This document shows, one piece after another, positions 1 to 8,188 of a stretch of 56,569 nt of DNA. Under the pieces are notes generated by a model that saw only the letters and a program-made list of their open reading frames with translations, was not told the DNA's origin and searched no databases. This stretch comes from Micromonospora sp. CB01531 (GTDB lineage Bacteria; Actinomycetota; Actinomycetes; Mycobacteriales; Micromonosporaceae): assembly GCF_001905095.1 (NCBI RefSeq), contig NZ_LWLS01000093.1, positions 1 through 56,569 on the forward strand, given 5' to 3'. How positions within the stretch are numbered: position 1 is the first letter of the stretch; the number at the start of each line of letters is the position of its first letter. The position numbers were made by a program, and so were the translations under genes.

Positions 1-169
1 ACCCCCGACGAATTAACGCCGAGCAGCACTAAGTTAAGTTCCAGCAGCATCCTGGAAGGTGGATCGACTCGAACCGGACCCATCGGCGTCCTGGCCTCGA
101 TCGCGCTGTGCATCGCCTATCGAAGTTTCACACTGCTTGCGGCGGTCAGTTGCACTTAGGACGCACTAG
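1..169. other. Non-coding or unassigned left edge
   Basis: No gene, RNA or repeat is supported here. Base composition is lower in GC than the rest of the window and reading frames are short. It could be the 3' part of something that lies outside the window. Confidence 0.4.
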
Positions 170-634
170 TTGATCAAGGTTGAGCCGCTGCGCCTAGAGC
201 TGCGGCATCGCATCCGCCGAGCGACAGAGTTCGCACGTGTGCCGCTGGTCCGCATACTCGGTGACGTAGTACTCGGTCGATCGGGCTGTTCCGATCACGT
301 GAGACTGCCCCGTGTTTCGATCTACGAGGATCAGGGCGTTACCCGCGAGAGCCTCCGGATAAAGGTGGCGACCTCCCTACGCGCGGTGTTCGCCGCTGAA
401 CTTCCTACGGTCACCGGCTGGATGCCGGCGTGGGAAGACCTCAGGGACGTCCTCGTCGCAGCCCGCCCTGCACCGACCCCTTCCGGTACGGCCGATCGAT
501 TTCCGCCCAGCGGGCCGCGCCGCTGGCCGCCGCGGAGCGAGGCGGGCCACCGACCGGGTGAGCGACCACACGTCACCGCGGTGGCGAGCGGGTACCCCCG
601 GGGGTATGTTGGGAGCCGGGAGGTAACGCGATGA
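170..634 (+). CDS. Doubtful hypothetical ORF
   Basis: An open frame of 154 codons starting with an unusual start context and no clear ribosome binding site. I do not recognise the product. The first ~100 codons are more mixed in third-position use than real genes nearby, and the last ~50 codons are arginine/proline-rich and run through the CstR-type operator at 593-606 and into the next gene. A decayed gene or a chance ORF is as likely as a real one. Confidence 0.18.
   Translation: MIKVEPLRLELRHRIRRATEFARVPLVRILGDVVLGRSGCSDHVRLPRVSIYEDQGVTRESLRIKVATSLRAVFAAELPTVTGWMPAWEDLRDVLVAARPAPTPSGTADRFPPSGPRRWPPRSEAGHRPGERPHVTAVASGYPRGYVGSREVTR
593..606. promoter_or_regulatory. CsoR/CstR-family operator 1
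   Basis: Perfect palindrome TACCCCCGGGGGTA placed about 25 bases before the start of the CsoR-family regulator. G-tract/C-tract palindromes with TA ends are the known operator type of CsoR/CstR/RcnR repressors, so autoregulation is likely (inference). A matching site precedes the next gene at 985-1000. Confidence 0.8.
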
Positions 635-900
635 AGCTTCGACCGGAGATGACCAGCGACGCCCTGGCCCGACTCAAGCGGGCCCGGGGCCAACTCAACG
701 CCGTCATCGAGATGATGGAGAACGGCGAGGACTGTCGGGCGGCATTGACCCAGCTCGCCGCCGTGTCGAAAGCGATCGACCGGGCCGGCTTTAAGATCAT
801 CGCCTCCGGGATGCGGCACTGCGGCACCGCCCGCGACCGGGGCGAGCAGCCGGAGATGACCGAGGAGGAGCTGGAGAAGCTCTTCCTCGCCCTGGCCTGA
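631..900 (+). CDS. cstR: CsoR-family, CstR-like persulfide-sensing repressor
   Basis: 89-residue all-helical DUF156/CsoR-family repressor. Conserved Cys35 and Cys64 are present, but the copper-ligand histidine that lies four residues before the second Cys in CsoR is Gly60 here; this Cys/Cys without His pattern is that of CstR, which senses persulfides rather than Cu(I). GGGAGG just upstream serves the ATG. The gene product would bind the palindromes at 593-606 and 985-1000 and derepress the downstream sulfur genes on persulfide modification. Function as CstR is supported both by the residues and by the neighbours (persulfide dioxygenase, rhodanese, TauE exporter). A CsoR copper sensor is the alternative but less likely. 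Confidence 0.85.
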   Translation: MKLRPEMTSDALARLKRARGQLNAVIEMMENGEDCRAALTQLAAVSKAIDRAGFKIIASGMRHCGTARDRGEQPEMTEEELEKLFLALA

Positions 901-984
901 CAAGAGAATTCGACGCCCACGGCGCCTGAGCGCGGCGCGGGCGGGTAATCGCGCCCGTAACCCGGGCCGAAGTCTGTCTCTCAT

Positions 985-1000
985 ATACCCCCCGGGGTAT
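985..1000. promoter_or_regulatory. CsoR/CstR-family operator 2
   Basis: Inverted repeat ATACCCC-CC-GGGGTAT, 30 bases before the dioxygenase start and nearly identical in its core to the site at 593-606. It implies a second, separately controlled promoter for the catalytic genes. Confidence 0.8.
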
Positions 1001-1029
1001 CCGGGAGGATGGGGAAGGAGAACGGCAAC

Positions 1030-2430
1030 ATGGCAGTCGAGGTGTCCGTCGTGGCGACGTCCTCGCTCGGCGACCGCAGCTACCTGGCCTCCGACGGACG
1101 GGTCGCGATCGTGGTCGACCCGCAACGGGACATCGACCGGGTCCTGTACCTGGCCGGGGCGAACGGGGTGCGGATCACCCACGTGATCGAGACGCACATC
1201 CACAACGACTACGTCTCCGGCGGGCTCGAACTGGCCCGGTTGACCGGCGCCCGCTATCTGGTGGCCGCGGCCGACGAGGTTGGCTTCGACCGGGTGCCGG
1301 TCTCCGACGGCGACGTGGTGCCCATCTCGGACGCCCTGCGCCTCCGGGTGGTGGCCACCCCGGGTCACACCTTCCACCACCTGTCGTACGTCCTCGACGA
1401 GGTCACCGACGGCGGTTGGCAGCCGGCGGGGGTCTTCACCGGTGGTTCCCTGCTGTTCGGCACGACCGGGCGCACCGACCTGCTCGGCCCGGAGCACGCC
1501 CACGAGCTGGCCCACCACCAGCACGCCTCGGCGAAGCGGCTGGCCGACCTGCTGCCCGACGGCGCCCAGGTGTGGCCCACGCACGGCTTCGGCAGCTTCT
1601 GCTCGGCCGCCCAGGCCGACGCGCCCGACTCGACCATCGGCCGGGAGAAGCAGGCGAACCCCGTGCTGCGGCTCGCCGCGGACCAGTTCGTGACCGAGAC
1701 CCTGGCCGGGCTCGACGCCTACCCGGCCTACTACGCCCACATGGGGGTGGCCAACCTCGCCGGGCCGGCCCCGGTGGACCTCACCCCGGTGACCCGGGCC
1801 GACGCGGCGCAGTTGCGCGAGCGGATCGCCGCCGGCCAGTGGGTGGTGGACCTGCGGCACCGCAAGGCGTACGCCGCCTCGCACCTGGCCGGCACGGTCA
1901 GCCTCGGGCTGGACGGGCCGATGTCGACCTGGCTCGGCTGGCTGATCGACTGGGGCGTACCAGTCACCCTGCTCGCGGAGACGCCGGAGCAGGTCGCCGA
2001 CGCCCAGCGCGAGTTGGTCCGGATCGGCATCGACCGACCCACCGCCCAGGCCACCGGCACGGCCGAGCAGTGGGCGGCCACGCCCGACCAGCTCCGGGAG
2101 CTGCGGATGGCCGACTTCTCGGCGTTGGCCGCGGCCCACGCGGGCAACACCCCCGCCGGCCTGCCCGCGCCGGACGTGGTCCTCGACGTGCGGATGACCT
2201 ACGAGTGGCGCGCCGGCCACGTCGACGGCGGGGTGCACATCCCGCTGCCCGACCTGCCCCGGCGGCTCACCGACGTACCGGCCGGCGTCGTCTGGGTGCA
2301 CTGCGGCTCCGGCTACCGCGCCACCGCCGCGGCGTCGTTGCTGGCGAACGCCGGCCGCGAGGTCGTCGTGATCGACGACAGGTTCGACCGGGCCGCCACG
2401 GCCGGCGTGGCCATGGCTGGCAACGCCTGA
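1030..2430 (+). CDS. MBL-fold persulfide dioxygenase with C-terminal rhodanese domains (CstB-like)
   Basis: 466-residue cytosolic protein. Residues ~1-240 form an ETHE1-like metallo-beta-lactamase fold with the iron-site motif THIHNDYVSGG (His56, His58, Asp60) and TPGHTFHHLSYVL. Residues ~270-350 look like a degenerate rhodanese repeat without an active Cys, and residues ~370-466 are a rhodanese domain with the active loop HCGSGYR (Cys425). Such fusions oxidise persulfide to sulfite and transfer sulfane sulfur, giving thiosulfate (established for CstB). Start chosen at the ATG of 1030 because GGGGAAGGAG lies 9 bases before it; an upstream in-frame ATG at 1009 overlaps that binding site. Likely repressed by the regulator at 631 through the operator at 985-1000. 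Confidence 0.9.
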   Translation: MAVEVSVVATSSLGDRSYLASDGRVAIVVDPQRDIDRVLYLAGANGVRITHVIETHIHNDYVSGGLELARLTGARYLVAAADEVGFDRVPVSDGDVVPISDALRLRVVATPGHTFHHLSYVLDEVTDGGWQPAGVFTGGSLLFGTTGRTDLLGPEHAHELAHHQHASAKRLADLLPDGAQVWPTHGFGSFCSAAQADAPDSTIGREKQANPVLRLAADQFVTETLAGLDAYPAYYAHMGVANLAGPAPVDLTPVTRADAAQLRERIAAGQWVVDLRHRKAYAASHLAGTVSLGLDGPMSTWLGWLIDWGVPVTLLAETPEQVADAQRELVRIGIDRPTAQATGTAEQWAATPDQLRELRMADFSALAAAHAGNTPAGLPAPDVVLDVRMTYEWRAGHVDGGVHIPLPDLPRRLTDVPAGVVWVHCGSGYRATAAASLLANAGREVVVIDDRFDRAATAGVAMAGNA

Positions 2431-2521
2431 CCCGGACCCCGAATCCGGCCGGCGCGTCCTGGCGCCGGCCGGCGCCCCACCCTGCCGCCAACCATGGCGG
2501 TTTGCCCCAGAACGAGGAGAG

Positions 2522-3112
2522 ATGAGCGCTTCCGAGCCCACCCGCCCGGCCACCCTGGACGCCGCCGCGCTGCGCGAGCTGATCGACTCCGGGCGGTCCC
2601 CCCGCCTGCTCGACGTACGCACCCCGGCCGAGTTCGATACGGCCCACATTCCCGGCGCCTACAACGTCCCGCTGAACCTGCTCCGGGAGCACCGGGACGA
2701 GCTGCGCCACCACCTCGACGAGGATGTGGTGCTGATCTGCCACTCCGGAGCCCGCGCCGGTCAGGCGGAACAGGCCCTCGCCGGGGTCGGTCTGCCGAAC
2801 CTGCGGGTCCTGGCCGGGGGCATGCTCGCCTGGCAGGCGACGAACGCGCCGATCACGCGGGGTCGGCAGCGCTGGGACCTGGAGCGGCAGGTCCGCCTGG
2901 TGGCCGGCTCGATCGTGCTGGCCAGCGTCCTGGGCTCGGTGTTCGCGCCGGGCCTGAAGTGGGTCGCCGGGCTCATCGGGGCGGGCCTGACCTTCGCCGC
3001 GCTGAGCAACACCTGCGCGATGGGGATGCTGCTCAGCAAGCTGCCGTACAACCGGGGCGCCAGCTGCGACCTGGACACCATCGTCGGCCAACTGCGGGCC
3101 ACCCGGTCATGA
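2522..3112 (+). CDS. Rhodanese domain fused to DUF2892 membrane domain
   Basis: 196 residues. N-terminal rhodanese domain (~10-105) with LLDVRTPAEF and the active loop CHSGARA (Cys73), followed by a DUF2892 domain with two hydrophobic helices (~125-180), as in YgaP-type membrane rhodaneses. It would bind or pass sulfane sulfur at the inner face of the membrane. GAGGAGAG lies just before the ATG. Its TGA overlaps the ATG of the exporter gene (ATGA at 3109-3112), so the two are translationally coupled and probably act together. Confidence 0.88.
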   Translation: MSASEPTRPATLDAAALRELIDSGRSPRLLDVRTPAEFDTAHIPGAYNVPLNLLREHRDELRHHLDEDVVLICHSGARAGQAEQALAGVGLPNLRVLAGGMLAWQATNAPITRGRQRWDLERQVRLVAGSIVLASVLGSVFAPGLKWVAGLIGAGLTFAALSNTCAMGMLLSKLPYNRGASCDLDTIVGQLRATRS

Positions 3113-3957
3113 CCGCCACCGTCCTTACTGTCGGCCTGGCCGTGCTGATCGGGGTCAGCCTCGGCCTGCTCGGCGGCGGCGGGTCGATCCTCGCCGTGCC
3201 GCTGCTGGTCTACGTCGCCGACCTGCCGGCCAAGGAGGCGATCGCCACCTCGCTGCTCGTGGTCGGCGCCACCAGCGCCGTGGCCCTGCTGCCGCACGCC
3301 CGGGCGGGACGGGTCCGCTGGCGGACCGGGCTGGTCTTCGGTGTCGCCGGGATGGCCGGCGCCTACGCGGGCGGCCGGCTGGCCGCGTTCGTCCCGTCGG
3401 CGTTCCTGCTCACCGGGTTCGCGCTGATGATGCTGGCCACCGCGGTCGCGATGATCCGGGGCCGGCGCGCCACCGCAGGGCGGCCGGTGCCGCACGAGCT
3501 GCCGGTGCTGCGGGTAGTCCTCGACGGGATCGTGGTCGGGCTGGTCACCGGACTGGTCGGCGCCGGCGGCGGCTTCCTGGTGGTGCCCGCCCTCACGCTG
3601 CTCGGCGGGCTGCCGATGCCGGCGGCGGTCGGCACCTCGCTGGTGGTGATCGCCATGAAGTCCTTCGCCGGCCTGGCCGGGTACCTGTCCAGCGTGCGCA
3701 TCAACTGGGGGCTGGCGGTCGCGCTGACCGTCGCCGCCGTGCTCGGCAGCGTCCTCGGCGGCCGGCTCGCCGGACGCGTCCCGGCCGACCTGCTGCGCCG
3801 GGCCTTCGGCTGGTTCGTCGTGGTGATGGGCGTCTTCGTGCTCGCCCAGCAGTTCCCGGGCAAGCTGGGACCGGCGGTGGCCGCGATCGGAGCGCTCGCG
3901 CTGGCCGGTACGGTCACGGTGGCGGTGGGGCGACACCGCCGAAGGAGCTACTACTGA
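3109..3957 (+). CDS. TauE/SafE-family sulfite/sulfur anion exporter
   Basis: 282-residue integral membrane protein with about eight hydrophobic segments and the paired glycine-rich family signatures GLLGGGGSILAVPLL near the N-terminus and GLVGAGGGFLVVPAL in the middle. TauE/SafE members export sulfite, thiosulfate or related anions; here the export of products of the upstream dioxygenase/rhodanese is the natural role (inference from context). The start is fixed by the 4-base overlap with the rhodanese gene. The gene ends three bases before the left edge of the IS607 element. Confidence 0.88.
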   Translation: MTATVLTVGLAVLIGVSLGLLGGGGSILAVPLLVYVADLPAKEAIATSLLVVGATSAVALLPHARAGRVRWRTGLVFGVAGMAGAYAGGRLAAFVPSAFLLTGFALMMLATAVAMIRGRRATAGRPVPHELPVLRVVLDGIVVGLVTGLVGAGGGFLVVPALTLLGGLPMPAAVGTSLVVIAMKSFAGLAGYLSSVRINWGLAVALTVAAVLGSVLGGRLAGRVPADLLRRAFGWFVVVMGVFVLAQQFPGKLGPAVAAIGALALAGTVTVAVGRHRRRSYY

Positions 3958-3988
3958 TGGTTGCTTTGCTTTCTAGATCTGTCCATAA

Positions 3989-4615
3989 TTGACTGTCGTG
4001 GGGAGTGTCTATCGGATCGGCGAGTTTGCCAAGCGGGTGGGCCGTTCGGTGAGCACGGTGCGCCGGTGGGAGGCGGAGGGTCGGATCACGGCCCGTCGTC
4101 TGCCGTCGGGGCAGCGGTATTTCGACGATTCGGATGTGCGCCGGGTGCTGCAGCCGGGTTTCGACGCCGCCCGGCGGAAGGTGGTGGTGTACTGCCGGGT
4201 GTCGTCGCCGGGTCAGAAGCCGGATTTGGCCTCGCAGGTGGCGGCGATGCAGCAGTTCTGCCTCGCTCGCGGTCTGGCCGTGGACGAGTGGATCAGCGAG
4301 GTTGGCGGCGGGTTGGACCTTCGCCGCAAGGAATTCCTGGCGTTGATGGATGCCGTCGACCGGGGTGAGGTCGCCACGCTGGTGGTGGCCCACAAGGACA
4401 GGTTGGCCCGGTTCGGGTTCGATTTCCTGGAGCATGTGGCGGCGCGCGGCGGCTGCGAGATCGTCGTCGCCAACCAGGAGTCCCTGTCCCCGCAGCAGGA
4501 ACTGGTCGATGACCTCCTGGCCATCGTGGGCTCCTTCTCTGGCCGGCTGGACGGGCTGCGCCGCTACGAGAAGGAACTCAAGGGAGCGGATCTGACCTTG
4601 GAGGGTGACCGGTGA
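3989..4615 (+). CDS. tnpA: IS607-family serine transposase TnpA
   Basis: 208 residues from TTG at 3989 (GTG at 3998 is an alternative). Residues ~8-55 form a MerR-like DNA-binding domain (YRIGEFAKRVGRSVSTVRRW), followed by a serine-recombinase catalytic domain starting YCRVSS, with Ser72 as likely nucleophile and the usual conserved arginines (HKDRLARFGF). IS607 transposases use this reversed domain order, binding domain first. The TGA overlaps the GTG start of tnpB (GTGA at 4612-4615). Confidence 0.93.
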   Translation: MTVVGSVYRIGEFAKRVGRSVSTVRRWEAEGRITARRLPSGQRYFDDSDVRRVLQPGFDAARRKVVVYCRVSSPGQKPDLASQVAAMQQFCLARGLAVDEWISEVGGGLDLRRKEFLALMDAVDRGEVATLVVAHKDRLARFGFDFLEHVAARGGCEIVVANQESLSPQQELVDDLLAIVGSFSGRLDGLRRYEKELKGADLTLEGDR

Positions 4616-6030
4616 AGGTCACCCGGATCGCCTACTCGGCCCGACTGAATCCGGGCAAGTACGCCGCCCTGGTGGAGCAGGCCCGTCGGTTGGGTCGGGT
4701 TCGTAGTGAGGTGTGGCAGCGTTACGGGTCGATTCTCGGTGTCGGGTCTGGGTTGCGGGACCGGCAGGTGCGGGACCGGTGGCTGGCCGACGGCACGTAT
4801 GCGTCGTTTGGTGTGTTGGCGAATGCGTGGAAGGAAACCGTCCGCGACGCGATGGCCGACATCGCCGCGAACATGGAGGCGGCCAAGGTCGACGTCCGTC
4901 GGGCGATCTGTCGACGCACGAAGGATCCGGCCGAGCGTAAGCGGATGTTCACCGCGCTGAAGGCCGACCGGTGGGCCAGTGACCCGTTCCTGGCTCGGCA
5001 GATGCGCAAGCATTGGAAGCGGGGCCGTAACCGCACGCATGATCAGATCGTGGTGCGCGCCGACAACTACAACACCGCCGCCGATGGGCGGGGCCGCTTG
5101 TGGCTGGCGGTTCCCGGTCTCGAATCCCGGCGGATGGTCCGGATCCCGCTGTCGACGACGGTCGCGCCGGCGGGGACGCTGCGGTTGATCCTGCGTGCCG
5201 GCCGGGTCGAGGTGCACTACCAAATCGACGCCTCCCAGATGCAGTCGTCGCAGCGGCCGTGCGGCGAGGCGACGGTCGGTGTGGACAAGGGCTACACCGA
5301 AGCCCTCACCGACTCCGACGGCCAGCCCCACGGTGAACAACTCGGCGACCTGCTGACCCGCCAGTCGGACCGGTTGAAGGAACGCAACCGACGGCGGGCG
5401 AAGCTACGCTCGATCGCGAACACCGCCGCCGCGCGCGGTGACCACGCGAAAGCGCACCGGATCAAGGCCAACAACCTCGGCACCGTGAAGCGGGAGCGGC
5501 AGGCGGCCCGGCATCGGGCGCGGGTGCGGACGGAGATCTTCACCGCCGTGCACGAGGTCGTCGACAAGGCGAACACGGTGATCGCCGAGGACCTCACCAA
5601 ACGCTTCACCGGACGTAAGAAGCTGCCCAAGGACATCAACCGGCGTCTAGCCGCGTGGACCAAAGGGGTCACCGCCGAGGCGTTGAAAAGTGTGTCGGAG
5701 CGTAGAGGTTCTGCGCTCGTTCCCGTCAACGCCGCCTACACCTCACAAACCTGCCACCGCTGCGGCGACTTCGGCCGCCGCAGCGGGGACAGGTTTCACT
5801 GCACCCGGTGCGGGGTGGTGTGGCAGGCAGACGTGAACGCCGCGATCAACATCCTGCACCGAGCCGGCGACCCCGACATCGCCCTGCACACCCCACACCA
5901 CAGGGTGAAGCAGATCCTGCAGGACCGGACCGATCGCCACCGGACCAGACTGCCGGTCCAGGACTCCAGCCCAGCCACCGCTGGGCGGAGAGCGAAACAT
6001 CCGAACCACTCAGCTATGAGCAACGAGTAG
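4612..6030 (+). CDS. tnpB: TnpB RNA-guided nuclease of IS607 type
   Basis: 472 residues, an OrfB/TnpB protein of the family ancestral to Cas12f. Split RuvC acids are visible: Asp225 in VGVDKG, Glu326 in VIAEDL and Asp407 in ADVNAA, with the zinc-ribbon CHRCG...CTRCG between the last two. All catalytic residues are kept, so the nuclease is probably functional. TnpB cuts DNA guided by an omega RNA made from the 3' end of the element and helps retain the insertion. The ORF runs to the very edge of the element. Confidence 0.93.
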   Translation: MKVTRIAYSARLNPGKYAALVEQARRLGRVRSEVWQRYGSILGVGSGLRDRQVRDRWLADGTYASFGVLANAWKETVRDAMADIAANMEAAKVDVRRAICRRTKDPAERKRMFTALKADRWASDPFLARQMRKHWKRGRNRTHDQIVVRADNYNTAADGRGRLWLAVPGLESRRMVRIPLSTTVAPAGTLRLILRAGRVEVHYQIDASQMQSSQRPCGEATVGVDKGYTEALTDSDGQPHGEQLGDLLTRQSDRLKERNRRRAKLRSIANTAAARGDHAKAHRIKANNLGTVKRERQAARHRARVRTEIFTAVHEVVDKANTVIAEDLTKRFTGRKKLPKDINRRLAAWTKGVTAEALKSVSERRGSALVPVNAAYTSQTCHRCGDFGRRSGDRFHCTRCGVVWQADVNAAINILHRAGDPDIALHTPHHRVKQILQDRTDRHRTRLPVQDSSPATAGRRAKHPNHSAMSNE

Positions 6031-6051
6031 GAAGCAGGGGACTCAGTGGAC
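5880..6051 (+). ncRNA. Predicted TnpB omega (reRNA) scaffold and guide
   Basis: Inferred, not demonstrated: in TnpB elements the omega RNA covers the 3' end of tnpB up to the right end and then runs ~16-20 bases into the flank as guide. With the right edge at 6031, the guide would be AAGCAGGGGACTCAG and following bases, which is the ribosome binding site and start of the methyltransferase gene. The 5' limit given is approximate. Confidence 0.4.
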
Positions 6052-6654
6052 AGCAGCGCGTGGGACGCGCGGTACGCCGGCACGCCGGATCTGGTGTGGG
6101 GCGTTGAGCCCAACCGGTTCGTCGTGGAGGCGGTCGACGGGCTCAGCCCGGGCAGCGCGCTCGACCTGGCGGCCGGCGAGGGACGCAATGCGGCCTGGTT
6201 GGCTGAGCGCGGCTGGCGGGTCACCGCGGTGGACTTCTCCCCGATGGGCGTCGAGCGGGGTCGCGAGCTGGCCGCTCGCCGCGGAGTATCGGTCGAGTGG
6301 CGGGTTGCGGACGTGACCACGTACCGGCCGGTGCCCGGCAGTTACGACCTGGTCCTGATCAGCTACCTGCACCTGCCCGCCGCGGACCTGGCGCGGGTGC
6401 TCGACACGGCGCGGCAGGCACTGCGCCCCGGCGGCACCCTGGTCGTCGTCGGGCACGATCGGGCCAACCTCACCGGCGGCACCGGCGGCCCGCAGGACCC
6501 GGCCATCCTGCTCACCCCGGAGGCGGTGGTCGACGGGCTGGCCGGGCTGCGGATCCAGCGGGCCGAGACCGCCCGCCGTCCGGTGCCCACCGGCGACGGC
6601 GGCAGCGTCGACGCCCTCGACACGGTCGTCGTGGCGACCCGACCCGACGCCTGA
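6046..6654 (+). CDS. Class I SAM-dependent methyltransferase (TehB/thiol-methyltransferase-like)
   Basis: 202 residues from GTG, preceded by AGGGG. Rossmann-type methyltransferase with motif I LDLAAGEGRNAAWLA, acidic motif VTAVDFSP and a post-II YDLVLISYLHL segment. The N-terminal WDARYAGTPDLVWG is typical of the TehB/thiopurine-type small-molecule branch. Position directly after the sulfur operon, once the IS607 element is removed, suggests a role in methylating sulfide, thiol or a chalcogen; this is inference. The ribosome binding site lies just outside the right edge of the insertion, so translation is intact, but transcription now has to cross the element or start within it. Confidence 0.8.
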   Translation: MDSSAWDARYAGTPDLVWGVEPNRFVVEAVDGLSPGSALDLAAGEGRNAAWLAERGWRVTAVDFSPMGVERGRELAARRGVSVEWRVADVTTYRPVPGSYDLVLISYLHLPAADLARVLDTARQALRPGGTLVVVGHDRANLTGGTGGPQDPAILLTPEAVVDGLAGLRIQRAETARRPVPTGDGGSVDALDTVVVATRPDA

Positions 6655-6689
6655 TCCGCACCGCCGGCCCAGTGGCTAGTGTCGGGCCC

Positions 6690-7157
6690 ATGGACGCCGA
6701 CCGGCCGCCGATCCGGCCCGCCCTACCCGATCAGGTCTGCCCGGCGGGCGGCGGCCCGGCCGGGGCTGGGGCGACCGTCGGCCCCGTGCCGGGCGGCCCG
6801 GCGCTGACGGAAGCCGGCACGACCGGTGCCCCCTCGGAGGCCCGGCCGGCGTCCTGGCGGCGACCACGTCTCGTCGTGGACGCGGTGGCGCTGTTGGCGG
6901 CCGTGTTCGCCGTGCTGGGCTTGATCGGGGTCGCTTGCGGTGGCTGGATGGCCGCGGGCGCGCGGAACAGCCCCGAGGGCATGGCCGGGCTGGCCGCGTA
7001 CGTCATGCTTCTGCTCTCCGGCATGGTGGCCGTGGGGGCCACCACCGTCACGGCGGTCGCCCTGTACGCGCGCGGGTCGAACCGTGTCGCGGCCGCCCTC
7101 GGCGCGCTCGCGGTCGCCGGCGTGGTCGGGCTCTTCCTCCTGCGGTTGACGGCGTGA
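6690..7157 (+). CDS. Hypothetical small membrane protein
   Basis: 155 residues. A proline/glycine/alanine-rich N-terminal cytoplasmic tail (~1-58) is followed by three hydrophobic segments (about 62-85, 97-120, 130-152). No family recognised. It starts 35 bases after the methyltransferase and converges on the dehydrogenase gene; no terminator hairpin separates them clearly. Start taken at the ATG of 6690 because codon use upstream in the same frame is not gene-like. Confidence 0.6.
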   Translation: MDADRPPIRPALPDQVCPAGGGPAGAGATVGPVPGGPALTEAGTTGAPSEARPASWRRPRLVVDAVALLAAVFAVLGLIGVACGGWMAAGARNSPEGMAGLAAYVMLLLSGMVAVGATTVTAVALYARGSNRVAAALGALAVAGVVGLFLLRLTA

Positions 7158-7174
7158 GGGCGGCGTCTCCGGGT

Positions 7175-8188
7175 TCACGGGCGCAGGATCAGGCGGATCG
7201 GGTTGCCCTGCTTCTCCTGGACCCGGCGGACCGCCTCCGGCGCGTCGGCTAGCGGCAGCACGTCGCTGACCGACGCGGACAGGTCGAGCCGGCCCAGCCC
7301 GGTGAGTGTCACCAACTGCCCGACGTGCTCGGCCTCGGAGCCGTAGTGGCCGAGCACCGCCTGCCGGTTGTAGGTGAACCGGCTGTCCGACGGGATGCTG
7401 ATCGGCTGGTTGGCGATGCCGGCGAGGACGAGCCGGCCGTGCCGGCCGAGCACGGTCAGGGCCTGTTCGCGGACCGCGGGGACACCGGCGAAGTCGAAGG
7501 CGACGTCGAGTCCTCGGGTGCCGACCAGTTCCAGCATGGCGTCCTTGAAGCCGCCGTCCTTCGGGTCGAGGGCCAGGTCCGCGCCGAGGGCGAGCGCCCG
7601 GTCCCGGGCCGCCGGCAGCGGGTCCACGGCGATCACCGGGGCCGCGCCGACCAGCAGCAGTAGTTGCACCGCGTGCGCGCCGAGGCCACCGACGCCCCAC
7701 ACCGCGGTCGCCTCCGCCGGTCGGACCCGCCCGGTGTCGGTCACCGCGGCCCAGGGCGTGGAGACCGCGTCCGGGATGATGCATGCCTGCTCGAACGGGA
7801 GCAGGTCCGGGACGGGGACCAGGGTGTCCTCGCGGGCCAGGGTGTACTCGGCCCAGCCGCCGTCGTAGTCCACGCCGCGGGTGAGCACCAGGCCGAAGCG
7901 GTCCCGCTCCCCCGCCTGGAGCAGCACCCGCTGGCCCGGCTCCCAGCCCCGCACCCCCTCACCGAGCGCGTCCACGGTGCCCGCGACCTCGTGGCCGAGG
8001 GTCACCACGTCGCCGGGCAGATACAGCGGGGTGAGGGTGCCGTCGATCAGGTGCACGTCCGACAGGCACACTCCGGCGGCGGCGACCCGGATTCGAACCT
8101 CGCCGCGTCCCGGCTCGGGCACCGGGACCTGCTCCATCCGCAGCGCCCGCTCGGTCAGGTGCAGCCGTCCGGCCAGCATGTCCGCCAC
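7175..8188 (-). CDS. Zinc-type medium-chain alcohol dehydrogenase (MDR)
   Basis: 337-residue NAD(P)-dependent oxidoreductase. The catalytic-zinc ligands Cys41 (AGVCLSDVHLI) and His66-Glu67 (LGHEVAG) are present and the nucleotide-binding motif is WGVGGLGAHAVQ. The four-cysteine structural zinc loop is missing: its place holds GERDRFGLVLTRGVDYDGG. That places it in the MDR subset with only catalytic zinc. Substrate unknown, probably an alcohol/aldehyde. GTG start preceded by AAGGAAGGAG at a 7-base distance. Confidence 0.85.
   Translation of the reverse strand: MADMLAGRLHLTERALRMEQVPVPEPGRGEVRIRVAAAGVCLSDVHLIDGTLTPLYLPGDVVTLGHEVAGTVDALGEGVRGWEPGQRVLLQAGERDRFGLVLTRGVDYDGGWAEYTLAREDTLVPVPDLLPFEQACIIPDAVSTPWAAVTDTGRVRPAEATAVWGVGGLGAHAVQLLLLVGAAPVIAVDPLPAARDRALALGADLALDPKDGGFKDAMLELVGTRGLDVAFDFAGVPAVREQALTVLGRHGRLVLAGIANQPISIPSDSRFTYNRQAVLGHYGSEAEHVGQLVTLTGLGRLDLSASVSDVLPLADAPEAVRRVQEKQGNPIRLILRP

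Larger units (their letters stand above)
3961..6031 (+). mobile_element. IS607-type insertion sequence (tnpA + tnpB)
   Basis: Boundaries are inferred from the known preference of IS607 elements for a GG core: GG occurs immediately left of the element (3959-3960) and again at 6030-6031, overlapping the last base of the tnpB stop codon. No terminal inverted repeats are expected or seen. Joining the flanks would place the methyltransferase start 17 bases after the TauE stop with AGGGG in the right position, so the element seems to have landed inside a five-gene operon. Both ORFs look intact, so the copy could be active. Confidence 0.75.

Noticed and set aside
331..2649. Very long minus-strand open frame opposite the cstR-dioxygenase genes
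   Set aside because: It is a composition-driven shadow: in high-GC coding DNA the opposite strand has few stops. Product is Arg/Gly/His/Pro-rich with no domain.
8085..8115. GGTTCGAATCC-like T-arm motif on the minus strand, suggesting a tRNA
   Set aside because: It lies in the coding sequence of the MDR dehydrogenase and no acceptor, D-arm or anticodon arm can be formed around it.
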